A DNA stretch of 64,000 bases from Streptococcus suis S735 (GTDB lineage Bacteria > Bacillota > Bacilli > Lactobacillales > Streptococcaceae): the NCBI RefSeq assembly GCF_000294495.1, contig NC_018526.1:1178001-1242000 (forward strand). The letters run 5' to 3'. Within the stretch, counting starts at the first letter, position 1. Each line of letters starts with the position of its first letter. This document shows positions 8,773 to 18,764 of this stretch, one piece after another. Under the pieces are notes generated by a model, which was given only the letters and a program-made list of their open reading frames with translations, ran no database searches and was not told the origin of the DNA. The position numbers were made by a program, and so were the translations under genes.

Positions 8773-10131
8773 CTTTTCTATTGCTTCCACTACTTTCCCA
8801 AGATTCATGGAATTAGAGCCTTTAAAGAGGATTTGGTCCTCTTTTCCTAGACTTTCCCTAACCTGTTTAACCAGATCTTCAAATTGATCCTGCTCTGCAT
8901 TTTTCCTAAAGAAATAGACTTTTCCAATCGGGAACATCTGACTAGCCAACTGGGCCAGACCTTCAATATCCTGACCGTAGAAAATGACGGTGTCTAGCAC
9001 ATCAGGCGACAGGCTCAAAATCATCTGATTGTGGAGATCGACGGACTGGCTCCCCAGTTCTTTCATATCTGCTAAAACGGCGATTTTCTTGCCGCCTTCG
9101 TTTGCAGAAATGCTAGTGAAAGTTTCCAAAATCAATCGCATGGCCGTTGGGTTGGCGTTGTAGACATCGCTGAGAATATCTGCTCCGTTTGCTGCCTTCT
9201 TCCACTCGGTGCGGTTTCGGGTCAAGTTTAGACTGGCTAGGGCTGACTTGATTGCCTCATCAGGCACACCCAAGGTCTTACCTACGTAGCTTGCTACCAT
9301 GGCATTGGTGGCATTGTACTTACCCGTTACTGGGAGGAAAATGTCGCCGTCCATAAAATTGACGGTGAAGGTCAGGCTATCTTTTGACTCGACCAGACTG
9401 GTCACCTGCAAATCAGCCTGCTCACCGAAGCGAATGAGGTCTACATGGCTCGGCAAGAGCTTATCCGCAATCGGATCTGCTGGGATCAAGAGTTTACTAC
9501 CTGGCTCCATTCCATCTGCAATCTGTAATTTTCCTTTGGCAATCTCTTCTCGTGAGCCGAAAAATTCTAAATGCGCTTCACCAAAAAGGGTAATAACTGA
9601 TAGACTTGGTTTGGCAATTTCGGATAGAAGATGAATATCTCCCAAGTGGTCTTGGCCCATTTCCAAGACCAGTTTTTCTGTATCATCAGGCATGTGGAGG
9701 ACGGTGTATGGCAGACCGATTTCGTTGTTGTAGTTGCCTTGTGTCTTATAAGTCTTGTAAGTCGTCGCCAGAACATCGTGAATCATGTCCTTGGTGGTCG
9801 TTTTACCGTTTGATCCTGTCACAGCAATGACTTCTACCCCTGTTTTCTCTAGGTAGTAAGCCGCTAATTGTTGAAGCGCAGCCAAGCAGTCCTCTACTAG
9901 AATGTGAGGAACATCAAGGCTAACTTCAGACAGGGTTACTACGCAGCCATTTTCAAAAGCCACAGGAATAAAGTCATGACCGTCACGCGCACCTTTAAGG
10001 GGAACAAAGAGGTCGCCAGTTGTGACGAGTCGACTATCGAACTCGACCTTGTTGAATGCAGTATCGGTATAAAGACTAATATCATTTTTTGCGCCCAAGA
10101 CCTGAGCGACTTCGTGTAGGGTTAATTTCAT
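8770..10131 (-). CDS. murF: UDP-N-acetylmuramoyl-tripeptide--D-alanyl-D-alanine ligase
   Basis: A 453-residue Mur ligase that adds D-Ala-D-Ala to the UDP-MurNAc-tripeptide, the last cytoplasmic step of the wall precursor. The ATP loop is TGSNGKTTTKDM (about residues 105-116); LEMGQDHLGDIHLL and NRTEWKKAANGADILSDVYN are Mur-family core blocks. ATG at 10131 has GGAG 6 bases upstream; a TTG 12 bases earlier overlaps that ribosome site and is unlikely. Ddl, two genes upstream in the same direction, makes its dipeptide substrate. Confidence 0.95.
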   Translation of the reverse strand: MKLTLHEVAQVLGAKNDISLYTDTAFNKVEFDSRLVTTGDLFVPLKGARDGHDFIPVAFENGCVVTLSEVSLDVPHILVEDCLAALQQLAAYYLEKTGVEVIAVTGSNGKTTTKDMIHDVLATTYKTYKTQGNYNNEIGLPYTVLHMPDDTEKLVLEMGQDHLGDIHLLSEIAKPSLSVITLFGEAHLEFFGSREEIAKGKLQIADGMEPGSKLLIPADPIADKLLPSHVDLIRFGEQADLQVTSLVESKDSLTFTVNFMDGDIFLPVTGKYNATNAMVASYVGKTLGVPDEAIKSALASLNLTRNRTEWKKAANGADILSDVYNANPTAMRLILETFTSISANEGGKKIAVLADMKELGSQSVDLHNQMILSLSPDVLDTVIFYGQDIEGLAQLASQMFPIGKVYFFRKNAEQDQFEDLVKQVRESLGKEDQILFKGSNSMNLGKVVEAIEK

Positions 10132-10149
10132 TGTTTTCTCCAATAAACT

Positions 10150-10173
10150 AAAAAAGAGCTTTCGCTCTTTCTA
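10150..10173 (-). terminator. Terminator upstream of murF
   Basis: On the minus strand, AAAGAGC-GAAA-GCTCTTT is followed by a T-run, 20-40 bases before the murF start. It would end transcripts coming from the upstream remnant and OsmC-like gene, or act as a murF leader structure. A TATAAT-like box lies at its upstream edge. Confidence 0.7.
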
Positions 10174-10185
10174 TTATACCACTTT

Positions 10186-10248
10186 TTATCGAACTTGAGT
10201 GAGGACACCATCTTTCATCTCATAAACCTTGTCGCATTTCTTCAATTG
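10186..10248 (-). pseudogene. C-terminal remnant of an ABC transporter ATPase
   Basis: Twenty codons read QLKKCDKVYEMKDGVLTQVR and then stop at 10186. This looks like the extreme C-terminus of an ABC ATP-binding subunit, after the H-loop. A stop codon lies immediately upstream in frame and no Walker motifs are present, so only a scrap remains between the OsmC-like gene and murF. Chance similarity cannot be excluded for so short a piece. Confidence 0.5.
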
Positions 10249-10259
10249 CTAAAAACATC

Positions 10260-10640
10260 TTACTCCACACTTTCTAAGACATAAAAACTTGTCTCAAACT
10301 GCAAGTCTTCCCTCAAAAGAGCTTTGACTTTACATTTCTTTTCCACATAGGCAAGAATCTCTTTCTGCTTCTGCGCTGAAACCGACTCACCAATTCCAAT
10401 CAACACCTCAAAACGCTGATTGTCCAAGCGACTCTCCACCTGAACAGGCATGGTTTTATTGCCTTCTTGGCTGGCATAGTAGCCCTGCACACACATGGTG
10501 ATACAGGCAGCTAAGCCAATATTAACTAGACTAACCGGAGTCTCACCCTTCTCCGTTACCCCAAAGGTACGAACCGATTCGCCATATCCTTGAGAAAGAG
10601 CCTGAAACAGACCTTCCCCTTTTACTGTCGTTTGATACAT
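10260..10640 (-). CDS. OsmC/Ohr-like family protein
   Basis: A 126-residue protein with the OsmC-type pattern: N-terminal beta-hairpin region, a central helix SLVNIGLAACITMCVQGYY with Cys46 and Cys50, and a C-terminal half with KQKEILAYVEKKCKV. Family members reduce organic hydroperoxides through a cysteine pair, but the cysteine spacing here differs from the classical arrangement, so activity is uncertain. ATG at 10640 is preceded by GGAGG five bases upstream; upstream in-frame codons lack a ribosome site. Confidence 0.75.
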   Translation of the reverse strand: MYQTTVKGEGLFQALSQGYGESVRTFGVTEKGETPVSLVNIGLAACITMCVQGYYASQEGNKTMPVQVESRLDNQRFEVLIGIGESVSAQKQKEILAYVEKKCKVKALLREDLQFETSFYVLESVE

Positions 10641-10691
10641 AAACACCTCCAGAACTTGTTCCATTTTATTTCTTTTTGCAAACCTTTGCAA

Positions 10692-10722
10692 GAAAAAAGA
10701 TTGGAATGATTCCAATCTTGAT
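10692..10722 (-). terminator. Terminator of ddl
   Basis: On the minus strand, AAGATTGGAA-TCA-TTCCAATCTT is followed by T-rich sequence, shortly after the ddl stop. Confidence 0.85.
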
Positions 10723-10727
10723 AATAA

Positions 10728-11774
10728 TTAAATGAGGTGACTTTCGCGTTTTTCAAACATTTCCTTAGCCAAACGAACAAGCTCTTCAATCAAGTCTGGA
10801 TAAGCTAGGCCCATATTATCCCAAAGGAGTGGATACATAGACCATTGGGTGAAACCTGGCATGGTATTGAGTTCGTTTAGGAAGATGTCGCCGTCTTCAG
10901 TCAGGAAGAAATCACAGCGAGAAAGTCCACAACCACCGATAGCACGGAAGGCCTTGGCAGCATTATCACGCATGATATCCATGATAGACTCATCAATCTT
11001 AGCTGGGATTTCCATGGTGATTTTGTTGTCGATGTATTTGGCATCGTAGTCATAAAAAGCAACGTCTTTGACTACTTCGCCAGGAAGTGTCGTTTTCACG
11101 TCAGCATTTCCCAAAAGACCGACCTCAATCTCACGCGCATTAACACCCTGCTCAACGAGGACACGGCTATCATACTTGAAGGCCAGATCAAGTGCCTTAC
11201 GCAAGCCAGCTAAATCCTCAGCTTTTGAGATACCGACACTTGACCCCATATTAGCTGGTTTTACAAAGACCGGATAAGTCAATTTTCCTTCAATCTCTGC
11301 AATCTTATCGTCGATATTTTCACCCTCGATAACTGCCACATAAGGTACCTGGGAGATTCCTGCTGATTCAAGTACGCGCTTGGTAGTGATTTTGTCCATA
11401 GCAACGCTTGAAGACAAGATATTAGTGCCAACATAAGGCATACGAAGCACTTCCAAGAAGCCTTGAATAGATCCGTCTTCTCCCATTGGGCCATGAAGAA
11501 CAGGGAAAACAACCGCCTTTTCTTCATAAATATCGCTCGGACGGATTTTTTGCTCTTCAACAATCGTCGCGTTTGTCATGAGTTTTTCATCGGCAGACGG
11601 TGTTTGAGAAAACTCTTGCGTCTTAATAAAGTCCCCGGTCTGGCTAATGAAATAGGTTTTGACAAAAAATTTATCATAATTGATAGCACGCATGACGCTT
11701 TCGGCAGACAGAACAGATACCTCACGCTCTGCAGAACGCCCACCATATAGTAAAATCAAGGTTTCTTTTGACAT
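10728..11774 (-). CDS. ddl: D-alanine--D-alanine ligase
   Basis: A 348-residue ATP-grasp enzyme that joins two D-alanines for the peptidoglycan stem peptide. Visible blocks are [16 protein letters not shown] at the N-terminus, [33 protein letters not shown] (ATP binding) and [18 protein letters not shown] near the C-terminus. ATG at 11774 follows AGGAAGGA. An extended -10 (TGCTATACT, 11809-11817) suggests its own promoter in addition to any read-through from recR. Confidence 0.96.
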   Translation of the reverse strand: MSKETLILLYGGRSAEREVSVLSAESVMRAINYDKFFVKTYFISQTGDFIKTQEFSQTPSADEKLMTNATIVEEQKIRPSDIYEEKAVVFPVLHGPMGEDGSIQGFLEVLRMPYVGTNILSSSVAMDKITTKRVLESAGISQVPYVAVIEGENIDDKIAEIEGKLTYPVFVKPANMGSSVGISKAEDLAGLRKALDLAFKYDSRVLVEQGVNAREIEVGLLGNADVKTTLPGEVVKDVAFYDYDAKYIDNKITMEIPAKIDESIMDIMRDNAAKAFRAIGGCGLSRCDFFLTEDGDIFLNELNTMPGFTQWSMYPLLWDNMGLAYPDLIEELVRLAKEMFEKRESHLI

Positions 11775-11878
11775 ATATTTTCCTTCCTGTATCAACGCTA
11801 TTACTCTTAGTATAGCATAATTTAACAAATCATAGCTATCCTATCTCAAAATTAGGAACGTATCTAACTACAGAACTG

Positions 11879-12475
11879 CTATAGCTCTGTGCGGTTTTCA
11901 ATAGCCCTCAACAGGGTCACTTCATCTGCATATTCAATATCACTGCCTACCGCTAAGCCACGAGCTAGTCTAGTTACTTTGATTCCAGCAGGTTTAAGGA
12001 CACGTGAGATATACATGGATGTAGCCTCTCCATCTGCTGTTGCATTAGTCGCCACAATCACCTCTGTCACCTCATTTTCCATCAAGCGGGTCAGCAGAGT
12101 TTTCAGGTTAATATCGTCTGGCCCAATCCCGTTCATAGGGGAAATCAAGCCATGCAATACATGGTAGAGACCGTGATACTCTTGGATATTTTCCAAGGCT
12201 GTAACATCTCGACTATCCTCTACAATCAAAATAGTAGACTGGTCTCGCGTTGAGTCCTGGCAAATGGCACAGGGGTCCTGATCTGTCAAATTACCACAAA
12301 TGGAGCAATAAGATAGGTCTCGCTTGGCTGCCAATAAATTTTTTGCAAACTCATTAACGACATCATCCTCCATGCCAATAGTATAAAAAGCTAAACGGGT
12401 AGCCGTTTTTATACCGATACCTGGCAATTTAGAATAGCTATCAATTAACTTGGCAATAGGTGTAGGGTAAAGCAT
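11879..12475 (-). CDS. recR: Recombination protein RecR
   Basis: A 198-residue protein of standard length. It has an N-terminal helix-hairpin-helix region ([16 protein letters not shown]), a four-cysteine zinc motif ([16 protein letters not shown]) and a Toprim domain ([15 protein letters not shown]). RecR acts with RecFO in loading RecA at single-strand gaps. It starts 8 bases after the stop of pbp2b and is very likely in the same transcript. Confidence 0.97.
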   Translation of the reverse strand: MLYPTPIAKLIDSYSKLPGIGIKTATRLAFYTIGMEDDVVNEFAKNLLAAKRDLSYCSICGNLTDQDPCAICQDSTRDQSTILIVEDSRDVTALENIQEYHGLYHVLHGLISPMNGIGPDDINLKTLLTRLMENEVTEVIVATNATADGEATSMYISRVLKPAGIKVTRLARGLAVGSDIEYADEVTLLRAIENRTEL

Positions 12476-12483
12476 AAGCCTCC

Positions 12484-14559
12484 TTAATTCATTGGGTGAA
12501 GTGATTGATATAGATTGATAATTTCTTGAGTAATTGTCTTAGTAGTTGTTGAACTTTGATTGGTCAAGTTTGGTAGGACAACTGCTACCGCAATTTGAGG
12601 ATTATCACTAGGCGCATAAGCAACAACGTTGGTATTGACCGCAGTAACCACATCACCAGAAGCTGTCGTTGTGTAGGTTTCGGCTGTACCAGTCTTGGCA
12701 CTGATGGTCACGGCCGCACCACGACCGATAGCACTACCTGTATTAAAGCGCCCACTACCATTGACAACTTGGTAGAAACCTTGACGAAGAAGAGACATAT
12801 CCTCAGCGGAAATATTAACCTGATTCATCTCCTTACCAGATACGGTTTCAATTAATTCCCCCAAACCACCTTGGGCATTATTCCCATAAATTCCCTCAAC
12901 GAGGTGTGGAGAAATCCGTGTCCCGTTATTCGCAATGGTCGCTGCATACTGTGCCATCTGCATCGGTGTATAGTTATCAAACTGTCCAAAAGCGTTGGTA
13001 ATAAAGTTGGCTGTCGTATACTTATCTGGTAAAAATCCTGTAGATTCGAGTGGAAGGTCAATACCTGTAGAAGCACCAAGACCATATTCTGCAAAAGTCG
13101 AACGAAGCTTAGTCATGGCGTTTTTCAATGTATCACCATCATTCAAATACATGTTAGCTGAGTAGGTCTGACCGAGTAGTCCCAAAGCAATCTTAACCAT
13201 ATAGATGTTAGAAGAATATTCCAGAGCCTCTGTCGCATCAATATTAAAACTACCATAGGCCCCATACCAAGATGTAATTGGTGCTGAACCTGCAAAATAG
13301 ATTGGTTCATCTAATTGAATCTGATTACCACTGATAACTCCATTTTCCCAACCAGAGCTGATTGTCGCTCCTTTGACGATGGAACCTGGTGTAAAGACAC
13401 TTGTAATCGTACCAAGAGCATCCTCCGTAATAGTACTTGAGCCTTTTTCATGACTATATCCTGACATAGCAAGTACTGCACCTGTAGAAGGATTTAATGC
13501 AACTGCATAAACACCTTCCGAGTAAAGCGCACTACCAGTAGCTAGCTCACTTTCAAAGTATTTTCTCAAAATAGCATTGACCCCATCTTGAAAGGCTAAA
13601 TCAATAGTCAGTTTAATATTATTTCCCTGCTGTCCTTCTTGGATTGTCTCAATACTTTCGATATTTCCATTTCTATCTAGGTTTATTTGTTTTTTCTCAC
13701 GTTGACCTTGCAAGACTTCTTCATATTGTTTCTCGAGGTAGGCAGTTCCCACACGGTCATTTGAAGAGTAGCCCTTGGATAGATAGTATTCTGCATCTTC
13801 TGCAGGCAAACCAGCCTGTTCACTCGTTACTGTACCGATAATGGAGCTGAGGGAAGTTGGTAAAATCGTCCGTTGCCAGTTATTGGTCGTTGAAATGCCT
13901 GGAAGTTGACTTTCATTGGCTACGATATGAGCAACCTGTTCAGAAGTCAGAGTATCCGTTACCAAATTAACAGTAGAGAAGTAAGTAGCTCCATTCATCT
14001 GCTTGAAGAGTTCAATCGCTTTATTGTCTTGCTCAGAATATTGTAATGCTTCGGCAGGGATACTATCAACTGCATTAGAATAAATTGTTGATTCGCTCAA
14101 GTAGTTACCATCGGAATCGTATTTTTTATCTTTTGGCAAGGCCTCGACTACCTGACGATAAACCTCTTCATCTGCCAAATAATAATCAGCCTTATCACGT
14201 TGAGTAATTGTTACGTCTGAAACATTGACCCACTGCAAGAGTTTATTAGCTACTTCTTTCATTTCCTGAGCAGACATCTTGTTGGGACGTGTGAAGGAGA
14301 CGACCTGCTGAATCTCGTTTTCAACCAAAGGTTTTCCCTGCGCATCGTAAATCTGCCCGCGAATAGAGCCATTGCTGATGATTTTCTGACTGGCAGTAGA
14401 CAGCTTATTACTATAAAAATCATGATTGATGATCTGCATATCTGCCAGACGCAATATCAAAACTAGGAAAAGGAAAATCACGATAGAAAATAAAATATTT
14501 AAACGAAGGGAAATAAAATTTCCATCATGTTCCAAAGGCTTGTTCTTTCTTTTTTTCAC
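12484..14559 (-). CDS. pbp2b: Penicillin-binding protein 2B (class B transpeptidase)
   Basis: A 691-residue class B PBP. A short cytoplasmic tail is followed by one transmembrane segment (about 20-42), the dimerisation domain and the transpeptidase domain. The three active-site motifs are visible: SIVK (in [10 protein letters not shown]), SSN (in [11 protein letters not shown]) and KTGT (in SAKTGTAET). The enzyme cross-links peripheral peptidoglycan and is a main beta-lactam target in streptococci. The start codon is GTG at 14559, with GAGG eight bases upstream. An extended -10 (TGGTATAAT) lies at about 14592-14600. Confidence 0.93.
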   Translation of the reverse strand: MKKRKNKPLEHDGNFISLRLNILFSIVIFLFLVLILRLADMQIINHDFYSNKLSTASQKIISNGSIRGQIYDAQGKPLVENEIQQVVSFTRPNKMSAQEMKEVANKLLQWVNVSDVTITQRDKADYYLADEEVYRQVVEALPKDKKYDSDGNYLSESTIYSNAVDSIPAEALQYSEQDNKAIELFKQMNGATYFSTVNLVTDTLTSEQVAHIVANESQLPGISTTNNWQRTILPTSLSSIIGTVTSEQAGLPAEDAEYYLSKGYSSNDRVGTAYLEKQYEEVLQGQREKKQINLDRNGNIESIETIQEGQQGNNIKLTIDLAFQDGVNAILRKYFESELATGSALYSEGVYAVALNPSTGAVLAMSGYSHEKGSSTITEDALGTITSVFTPGSIVKGATISSGWENGVISGNQIQLDEPIYFAGSAPITSWYGAYGSFNIDATEALEYSSNIYMVKIALGLLGQTYSANMYLNDGDTLKNAMTKLRSTFAEYGLGASTGIDLPLESTGFLPDKYTTANFITNAFGQFDNYTPMQMAQYAATIANNGTRISPHLVEGIYGNNAQGGLGELIETVSGKEMNQVNISAEDMSLLRQGFYQVVNGSGRFNTGSAIGRGAAVTISAKTGTAETYTTTASGDVVTAVNTNVVAYAPSDNPQIAVAVVLPNLTNQSSTTTKTITQEIINLYQSLHPMN

Positions 14560-14591
14560 TTCAAAGACCTCATTCTAGAAATATCCTTCTT

Positions 14592-14600
14592 ATTATACCA
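14592..14600 (-). promoter_or_regulatory. Extended -10 promoter of pbp2b-recR
   Basis: TGGTATAAT on the minus strand, about 33 bases upstream of the GTG start; no good -35 box. Confidence 0.5.
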
Positions 14601-15429
14601 CAGGCAAAAAATATTTTTTAGACAGAGCCTCCTTTTCAGAAAATATTTTCTTGTGATTTCTTCACGAGACAAGCTTGCACTATCTCCCATTGACTGTGAA
14701 CAGATGTTTCCACAAACTGTTGATCATGGGAAATCAAGGGGACACTTCCTTCATATTCTTTCAAGAATGTTTCCAAAACCTCAATAGCTGCCATATCTAG
14801 AAAATTTGTCGGTTCATCTAGTATCAAAAGATTTGCATCCGCCAACAATACCTTAGCTAAGGAGAGACGAACACGCTCACCACCAGACAGATTTGCTACC
14901 TTCTGCTGAGCCTTATCGCAAGAAAGTCCTAACATACCTAATAAATTGAGAATCATCATCCTATCTTGAAGAGAGGTACAACTAACATTTTCAAAAGCAG
15001 TCTTTTCTTCATCAAGGTTTATCAAATCCTGTGCAAAATAAGCAATTTTTAACTTAGGATTATAATAGCCTGCTAATTCTTTCCTAAATAATTTTCGGAC
15101 AAAACTAGTCTTTCCAGAACCATTCGCCCCCACTAAGGCTAACTTCTCTCCAAACGTCATCCCTATCTGAGGGACATCAAATAGATACACTTCATCCATC
15201 AAAACTTGACCAGCCTGCAAGCGAAAGAGACTGTGAAGACCCGTATCCAAGGCACCTTTCGCTTCCATCTTTACCCACGTTTCCTTTCTAGGTTGTTCAA
15301 CCTTGTCCAAACGCTCTATCCGTTTTTCCAAATGCTTGGCAGTCTTGGCCATAGACTTGGCTTGACTATCATAGGACCCCATCATGGCACTGACTTTCCA
15401 CTCAGACGATATTTAGAATAAATGTCCAC

Positions 15430-15577
15430 ATTCACTTCTCAAAGTTCGCGTCAACATCTCAGCGCAGTGGTTGATTGGCAGATTTGTTCGTTTCTTACAC
15501 TCCAAATCTGACCTAATCAACTGTGCGGGGGTGGGATGACGAAGTTTTTATAATTGGTTGACTTCTATCCCACTCCC
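15430..15577 (+). repeat. Short dispersed repeat, family A, copy 2
   Basis: About 150 bp inserted in the linker of the ABC-F gene. It shares long identical stretches with copy 1, for example CAACATCTCAGCGCAGTGG and CCAAATCTGACCTAATC, and ends CCCACTCCC like copy 3. It lies in the opposite orientation to copy 1. Its far end supplies the out-of-place codons SGIEVNQL and a stop. Confidence 0.75.
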
Positions 15578-16130
15578 TCTCTTCCCCATCTTCTGAGCCT
15601 TGGCTTGACGTTCATGTTGGGCTTTTTTCATTTGGGCAACTTTTTTCTGATAGGCTTCATAAGACTCCTGCTGTCCTTCTCGCCTAGCCCGGCGACTTTC
15701 TACAAACGCCTCGTAATTTCCTAGATAAACCTGAACCTTTTCTTCTTCTAAATGCCAAATGTGACTGGCTATTTGATTGAGAAAATGCCGATCATGACTA
15801 ACAACTAGTAGACTACCTCGATAGCGTTTGATTTGTTTGATTAGCTTTTCCTGGTGTTCTTGATCCAGATTGGCAGTCGGTTCATCCATGATTAACAACT
15901 GTGGTCTTTGGGCAAAAGCCTCTTGAATAGACTTCCAAACCTGTTCCCCACCTGAAAGCGAGCTCCTTTCCTGTAACTGGGGTACATAGGCCCAGTCTGC
16001 TTTTACCTCAATCTGACCGGCAAAATCCCTATCCAGTCCTAGTAAGATTTTCAAAAAAGTAGACTTGCCAACTCCGTTATTTCCAACCAAACCAACCTTT
16101 TGACCAGCTAGCTTGAAGGCTCAACTGCTT

Positions 16131-16302
16131 GGGAGCAGGAAAGAACTCGACCAAGATAAAAAGAGTTCGTCTTCCCGCCCCCGCACAGTTGATTAGGTCA
16201 GATTTGGAGTGTGAAGCACGAACAAATCTGCCAATCAACCACTGCGCTGAGATGTTGACACGAACCCTGAGAAGCGAGGTTAAGCTTTTTGCCCAGCCTC
16301 TA
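16131..16302 (-). repeat. Short dispersed repeat, family A, copy 1
   Basis: About 170 bp inserted after the sixteenth codon of the ABC-F gene. Read on the minus strand it aligns with copy 2 on the plus strand through CAACATCTCAGCGCAGTGG, a GCGGGGG block and ACGAACTCTTTTTAT. Exact ends are uncertain by some 15 bases. No transposase is encoded. Confidence 0.7.
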
Positions 16303-16393
16303 CGTCCCGCAAATTCCTTCTCTAATCGAATACATTTTATTACTTCCATATAGACCTCTTTTCTTCACAAAAAGGGCCCCAATTCTGCAAAAT

Positions 16394-16422
16394 GGACACA
16401 GAAAAAAGCCATGCAAAACATG
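16394..16422 (-). terminator. Putative attenuator hairpin in the ABC-F leader
   Basis: On the minus strand, GTCATG-TTTTG-CATGGC (one G-T pair) is followed by T6. It lies between the leader ORF and the ABC-F start, the position expected for a translation-dependent attenuator. Confidence 0.5.
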
Positions 16423-16537
16423 ACCATTCCCTATGGGAAAAGTCACACGAATAGTAAGCCCTTATGAGCAGTCTTATCCCTTGTATAGTCAGTTAATGTA
16501 ACCTCACCACAAGTTTTAAGAGCAACTAATAAGTAGC

Positions 16538-16549
16538 TTAATTATTCAT
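16538..16549 (-). CDS. Three-codon leader ORF (Met-Asn-Asn) upstream of the ABC-F gene
   Basis: ATG AAT AAT TAA at 16549-16538 has a strong GAGGTGA ribosome site six bases upstream, and begins about 24 bases after the predicted transcription start. ABC-F resistance genes in Gram-positive bacteria are often controlled by ribosome stalling on very short leader ORFs. The position and ribosome site support a regulatory ORF rather than a chance ATG. Confidence 0.5.
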   Translation of the reverse strand: MNN

Positions 16550-16579
16550 GTAACTTCACCTCGTATAATTAGTAATTTC

Positions 16580-16608
16580 AGTATAACTTAGTTTGTATCA
16601 ATTGTCAA
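16580..16608 (-). promoter_or_regulatory. Consensus promoter of the ABC-F leader
   Basis: On the minus strand TTGACA (16608-16603), a 17-bp spacer and TATACT (16585-16580). The -35 box overlaps the TGA stop of vicX. The 250-base stretch from here to 16350 is the regulatory leader. Confidence 0.7.
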
Positions 16609-17408
16609 ATCTTGGTCAAGGGAGTCGCTGTATCTGGCGATGTGTCATAGACTTGGAAATCCACTCCAACTCCTAAATCAGCCTGCGCCAACTGATTAAC
16701 CATGGTCATGTGAGCCAATTCCTTGATATTGTTTTCCTTTGACAAATGCCCTAGGTAAATCTTTTTGGTCCGATTTCCCAACGAGCGAATCATGGCGTCA
16801 GCTCCATCTTCATTACAAAGATGGCCCTTATCTGACAAAATCCGTTGCTTCAAATTCCATGAATATGAACCTGCGCGCAAAATTTCAATATCATGGTTCG
16901 ATTCAATCAAATAAGCATCGGCATTTTCTACAATTCCAACCATGCGGTCACTGACATAGCCTGTATCCGTCAACATAACAAAGGATTTGTCATCCTTCAT
17001 AAAACGGTAAAATTGCGGGCATGCAGCATCATGGCTAACTCCAAATGACTCAATATCTAGGTCGCCAAAAGTCTTCATAGCACCCAATTCGAAGATATGT
17101 TTTTGAGCCACATCAATCTTGCCCAATTTGCTCTCCATAGCCTGCCAGGTCAATTCATTGGCATAAATGTCCATGCCATACTTACGTGCTAAAACACCGA
17201 TACCATGGATGTGATCGCTATGTTCATGCGTTACCAGGATAGCATCAATATCCTCAGGCTTTCGATCAATTTCCGCCAAAAGACTGGTAATCTTTTTCCC
17301 TGATAAGCCAGCATCCACTAAGATTTTCTTTTTATCTGTTTCTAGGTAAAAACAATTCCCGCTGGACCCCGAAGCTAAAATACTATAATTAAAACCTTTT
17401 CCGATCAT
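16605..17408 (-). CDS. vicX: VicX/YycJ-like metallo-beta-lactamase-fold hydrolase
   Basis: A 267-residue protein with the metal-binding motif THEHSDHIHGIG (HxHxDH), an N-terminal SILASGSSGNCFYLE strand pair and further metal-ligand regions (FGVSHDA, LGHLSKENN). YycJ-type proteins are probably nucleases; in streptococci the gene closes the WalRK operon. It starts 6 bases after vicK. Its stop codon is part of the -35 box of the next downstream promoter. Confidence 0.93.
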   Translation of the reverse strand: MIGKGFNYSILASGSSGNCFYLETDKKKILVDAGLSGKKITSLLAEIDRKPEDIDAILVTHEHSDHIHGIGVLARKYGMDIYANELTWQAMESKLGKIDVAQKHIFELGAMKTFGDLDIESFGVSHDAACPQFYRFMKDDKSFVMLTDTGYVSDRMVGIVENADAYLIESNHDIEILRAGSYSWNLKQRILSDKGHLCNEDGADAMIRSLGNRTKKIYLGHLSKENNIKELAHMTMVNQLAQADLGVGVDFQVYDTSPDTATPLTKI

Positions 17409-17414
17409 ATTCTC

Positions 17415-18764
17415 CTATTCTTCCTCATCTGAATCATCCCACTCATCTAGTGCGATGTCCTTGCTATACGGCAAGACAATTGTAAACGTTGAGCCATGAC
17501 CATATTCGCTTTTAGCCCAGATAAAGCCCTTATGTTGTTTTACGATTTCTTTTGCAATAGCTAAACCAAGACCTGTACCACCTTGGGCACGAGATCGTGC
17601 CTTGTCTACGCGATAAAATCGGTCAAAAATTCTAGGTAAATCTGCTTTCGGAATCCCCAGACCTTCGTCTGATACGGATACAATCAACTGGCTATCTGTG
17701 GTCTTCATGCTGAAGGTAATTGTCCCGCCGTCTGGCGAATATTTAATGGCATTATTTAAGATATTATCTAAAACCTGAGTCATCTTATCTGTATCAATCT
17801 CAACCCAAATAGGACTGATTTGATAGTCACGAACAATCGTATAGACCTTATCTGAATCAGCATTTTTCATTTGGTCAAAACGGTTAAGAATAAAGGTCAC
17901 AAAAGCAGTAAAGTTTATCAGTTCGACATCTATCTGACCAACTTGATTATCAATGCGCGATAAGCTAAGGAGATCTGTAATCATCCGCATCATGCGGTTG
18001 GTCTCATCTAAGGATACCTTAACAAAACTCGGCGCCACAGACTCCGTCAGCGCTCCCTCATCCAGAGCCTCTAGATAGGATTTAACGGAAGTCAATGGCG
18101 TACGCAATTCATGACTCACATTTGACACAAACAGCCTACGTTCCCGTTCTTCCTTGGCCTGCTCGGTCATATCATGCAAGACGACAACCAGGCCAGAAAT
18201 CAGACCACTCTCACTACGAATCGTTGCAAAATTAGCGCGTAAAGTCAGAAATTCTTCGTTTTCATTGGTGTGATCAATCACAATCTCAGGTGTCTGAGCC
18301 AACAAATCTCTCAATGTATAACGGTCTGATAAATCTAAAACCTCTAGCAGGTGATACTGCTCCTGCTTTGGGTTAGATAACCCCAACTGTTTCTGGGCCA
18401 TATCGTTAATCATGATGATCCGTCCGATACGGTCTGTAGCAATAACACCGTCACTCATATAGGACAGGATGGACGTCAGACGTGTCTTTTCTTGTTCTAA
18501 ATTATCATGAGTTAAGCGGATGACCTCGGACAAATCATTGAGGGAATTAGCCATGTCTGTGATTTCAGGACTTCCCCTCATGTCTAACAGATCTGCATAA
18601 TTCCCCTCAATTAAGGCATTGACTTTTTGATTGAGTTGTTTAATTTGCTTATTATCCCAATAGTTTTCAATCAAAAGGACCGTCAGAGCAATTAGAAAGC
18701 CAATCAAAATGACAACAAACCAAAATTCTGCCGTGGTCATTAAATAACGTAATTGATTAATCAT
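17415..18764 (-). CDS. vicK: Sensor histidine kinase VicK (WalK)
   Basis: A 449-residue kinase with the streptococcal layout: a single N-terminal transmembrane segment (about residues 12-32) and almost no extracellular part, then HAMP, a PAS domain ([20 protein letters not shown]), the phospho-acceptor block [19 protein letters not shown], and the ATPase boxes ([34 protein letters not shown]). It controls wall-hydrolase and envelope genes through VicR. It overlaps vicR by 8 bases, consistent with translational coupling. Confidence 0.96.
   Translation of the reverse strand: MINQLRYLMTTAEFWFVVILIGFLIALTVLLIENYWDNKQIKQLNQKVNALIEGNYADLLDMRGSPEITDMANSLNDLSEVIRLTHDNLEQEKTRLTSILSYMSDGVIATDRIGRIIMINDMAQKQLGLSNPKQEQYHLLEVLDLSDRYTLRDLLAQTPEIVIDHTNENEEFLTLRANFATIRSESGLISGLVVVLHDMTEQAKEERERRLFVSNVSHELRTPLTSVKSYLEALDEGALTESVAPSFVKVSLDETNRMMRMITDLLSLSRIDNQVGQIDVELINFTAFVTFILNRFDQMKNADSDKVYTIVRDYQISPIWVEIDTDKMTQVLDNILNNAIKYSPDGGTITFSMKTTDSQLIVSVSDEGLGIPKADLPRIFDRFYRVDKARSRAQGGTGLGLAIAKEIVKQHKGFIWAKSEYGHGSTFTIVLPYSKDIALDEWDDSDEEE

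Larger units (their letters stand above)
14636..16349 (-). pseudogene. ABC-F ribosome-protection ATPase gene disrupted by two repeat insertions
   Basis: Three collinear pieces of one ABC-F protein are present. Piece 1 starts at ATG 16349 (MEVIKCIRLEKEFAGR) with GAGG upstream, then runs into a repeat. Piece 2 (about 16118-15578) carries FKLAGQKVGLVGNNGVGKST (Walker A), LSGGEQ, LLIMDEPTANLD and SHDRHFLNQI. A second repeat interrupts the linker after KAQKMGKR. Piece 3 (about 15412-14636) resumes at EWKVSAMMGSYDSQAK and holds the second ATPase with VGANGSGKTSF, NLSGGERVRLSLAK and LLILDEPTNFLD. Length and twin ATPases without membrane domains fit Vga/Msr/Lsa-type ribosome protection. The gene cannot make a full protein as it stands. 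Confidence 0.85.

Noticed and set aside
15206..15421. Short ORFs through the family A and B repeats and their junctions
   Set aside because: They cross repeat boundaries, show no conserved domain and are explained by the broken ABC-F gene and the repeats.
16077..16349. A 90-residue protein at the start of the ABC-F locus
   Set aside because: Only its first 16 residues belong to the ABC-F gene; the rest is translated repeat sequence.
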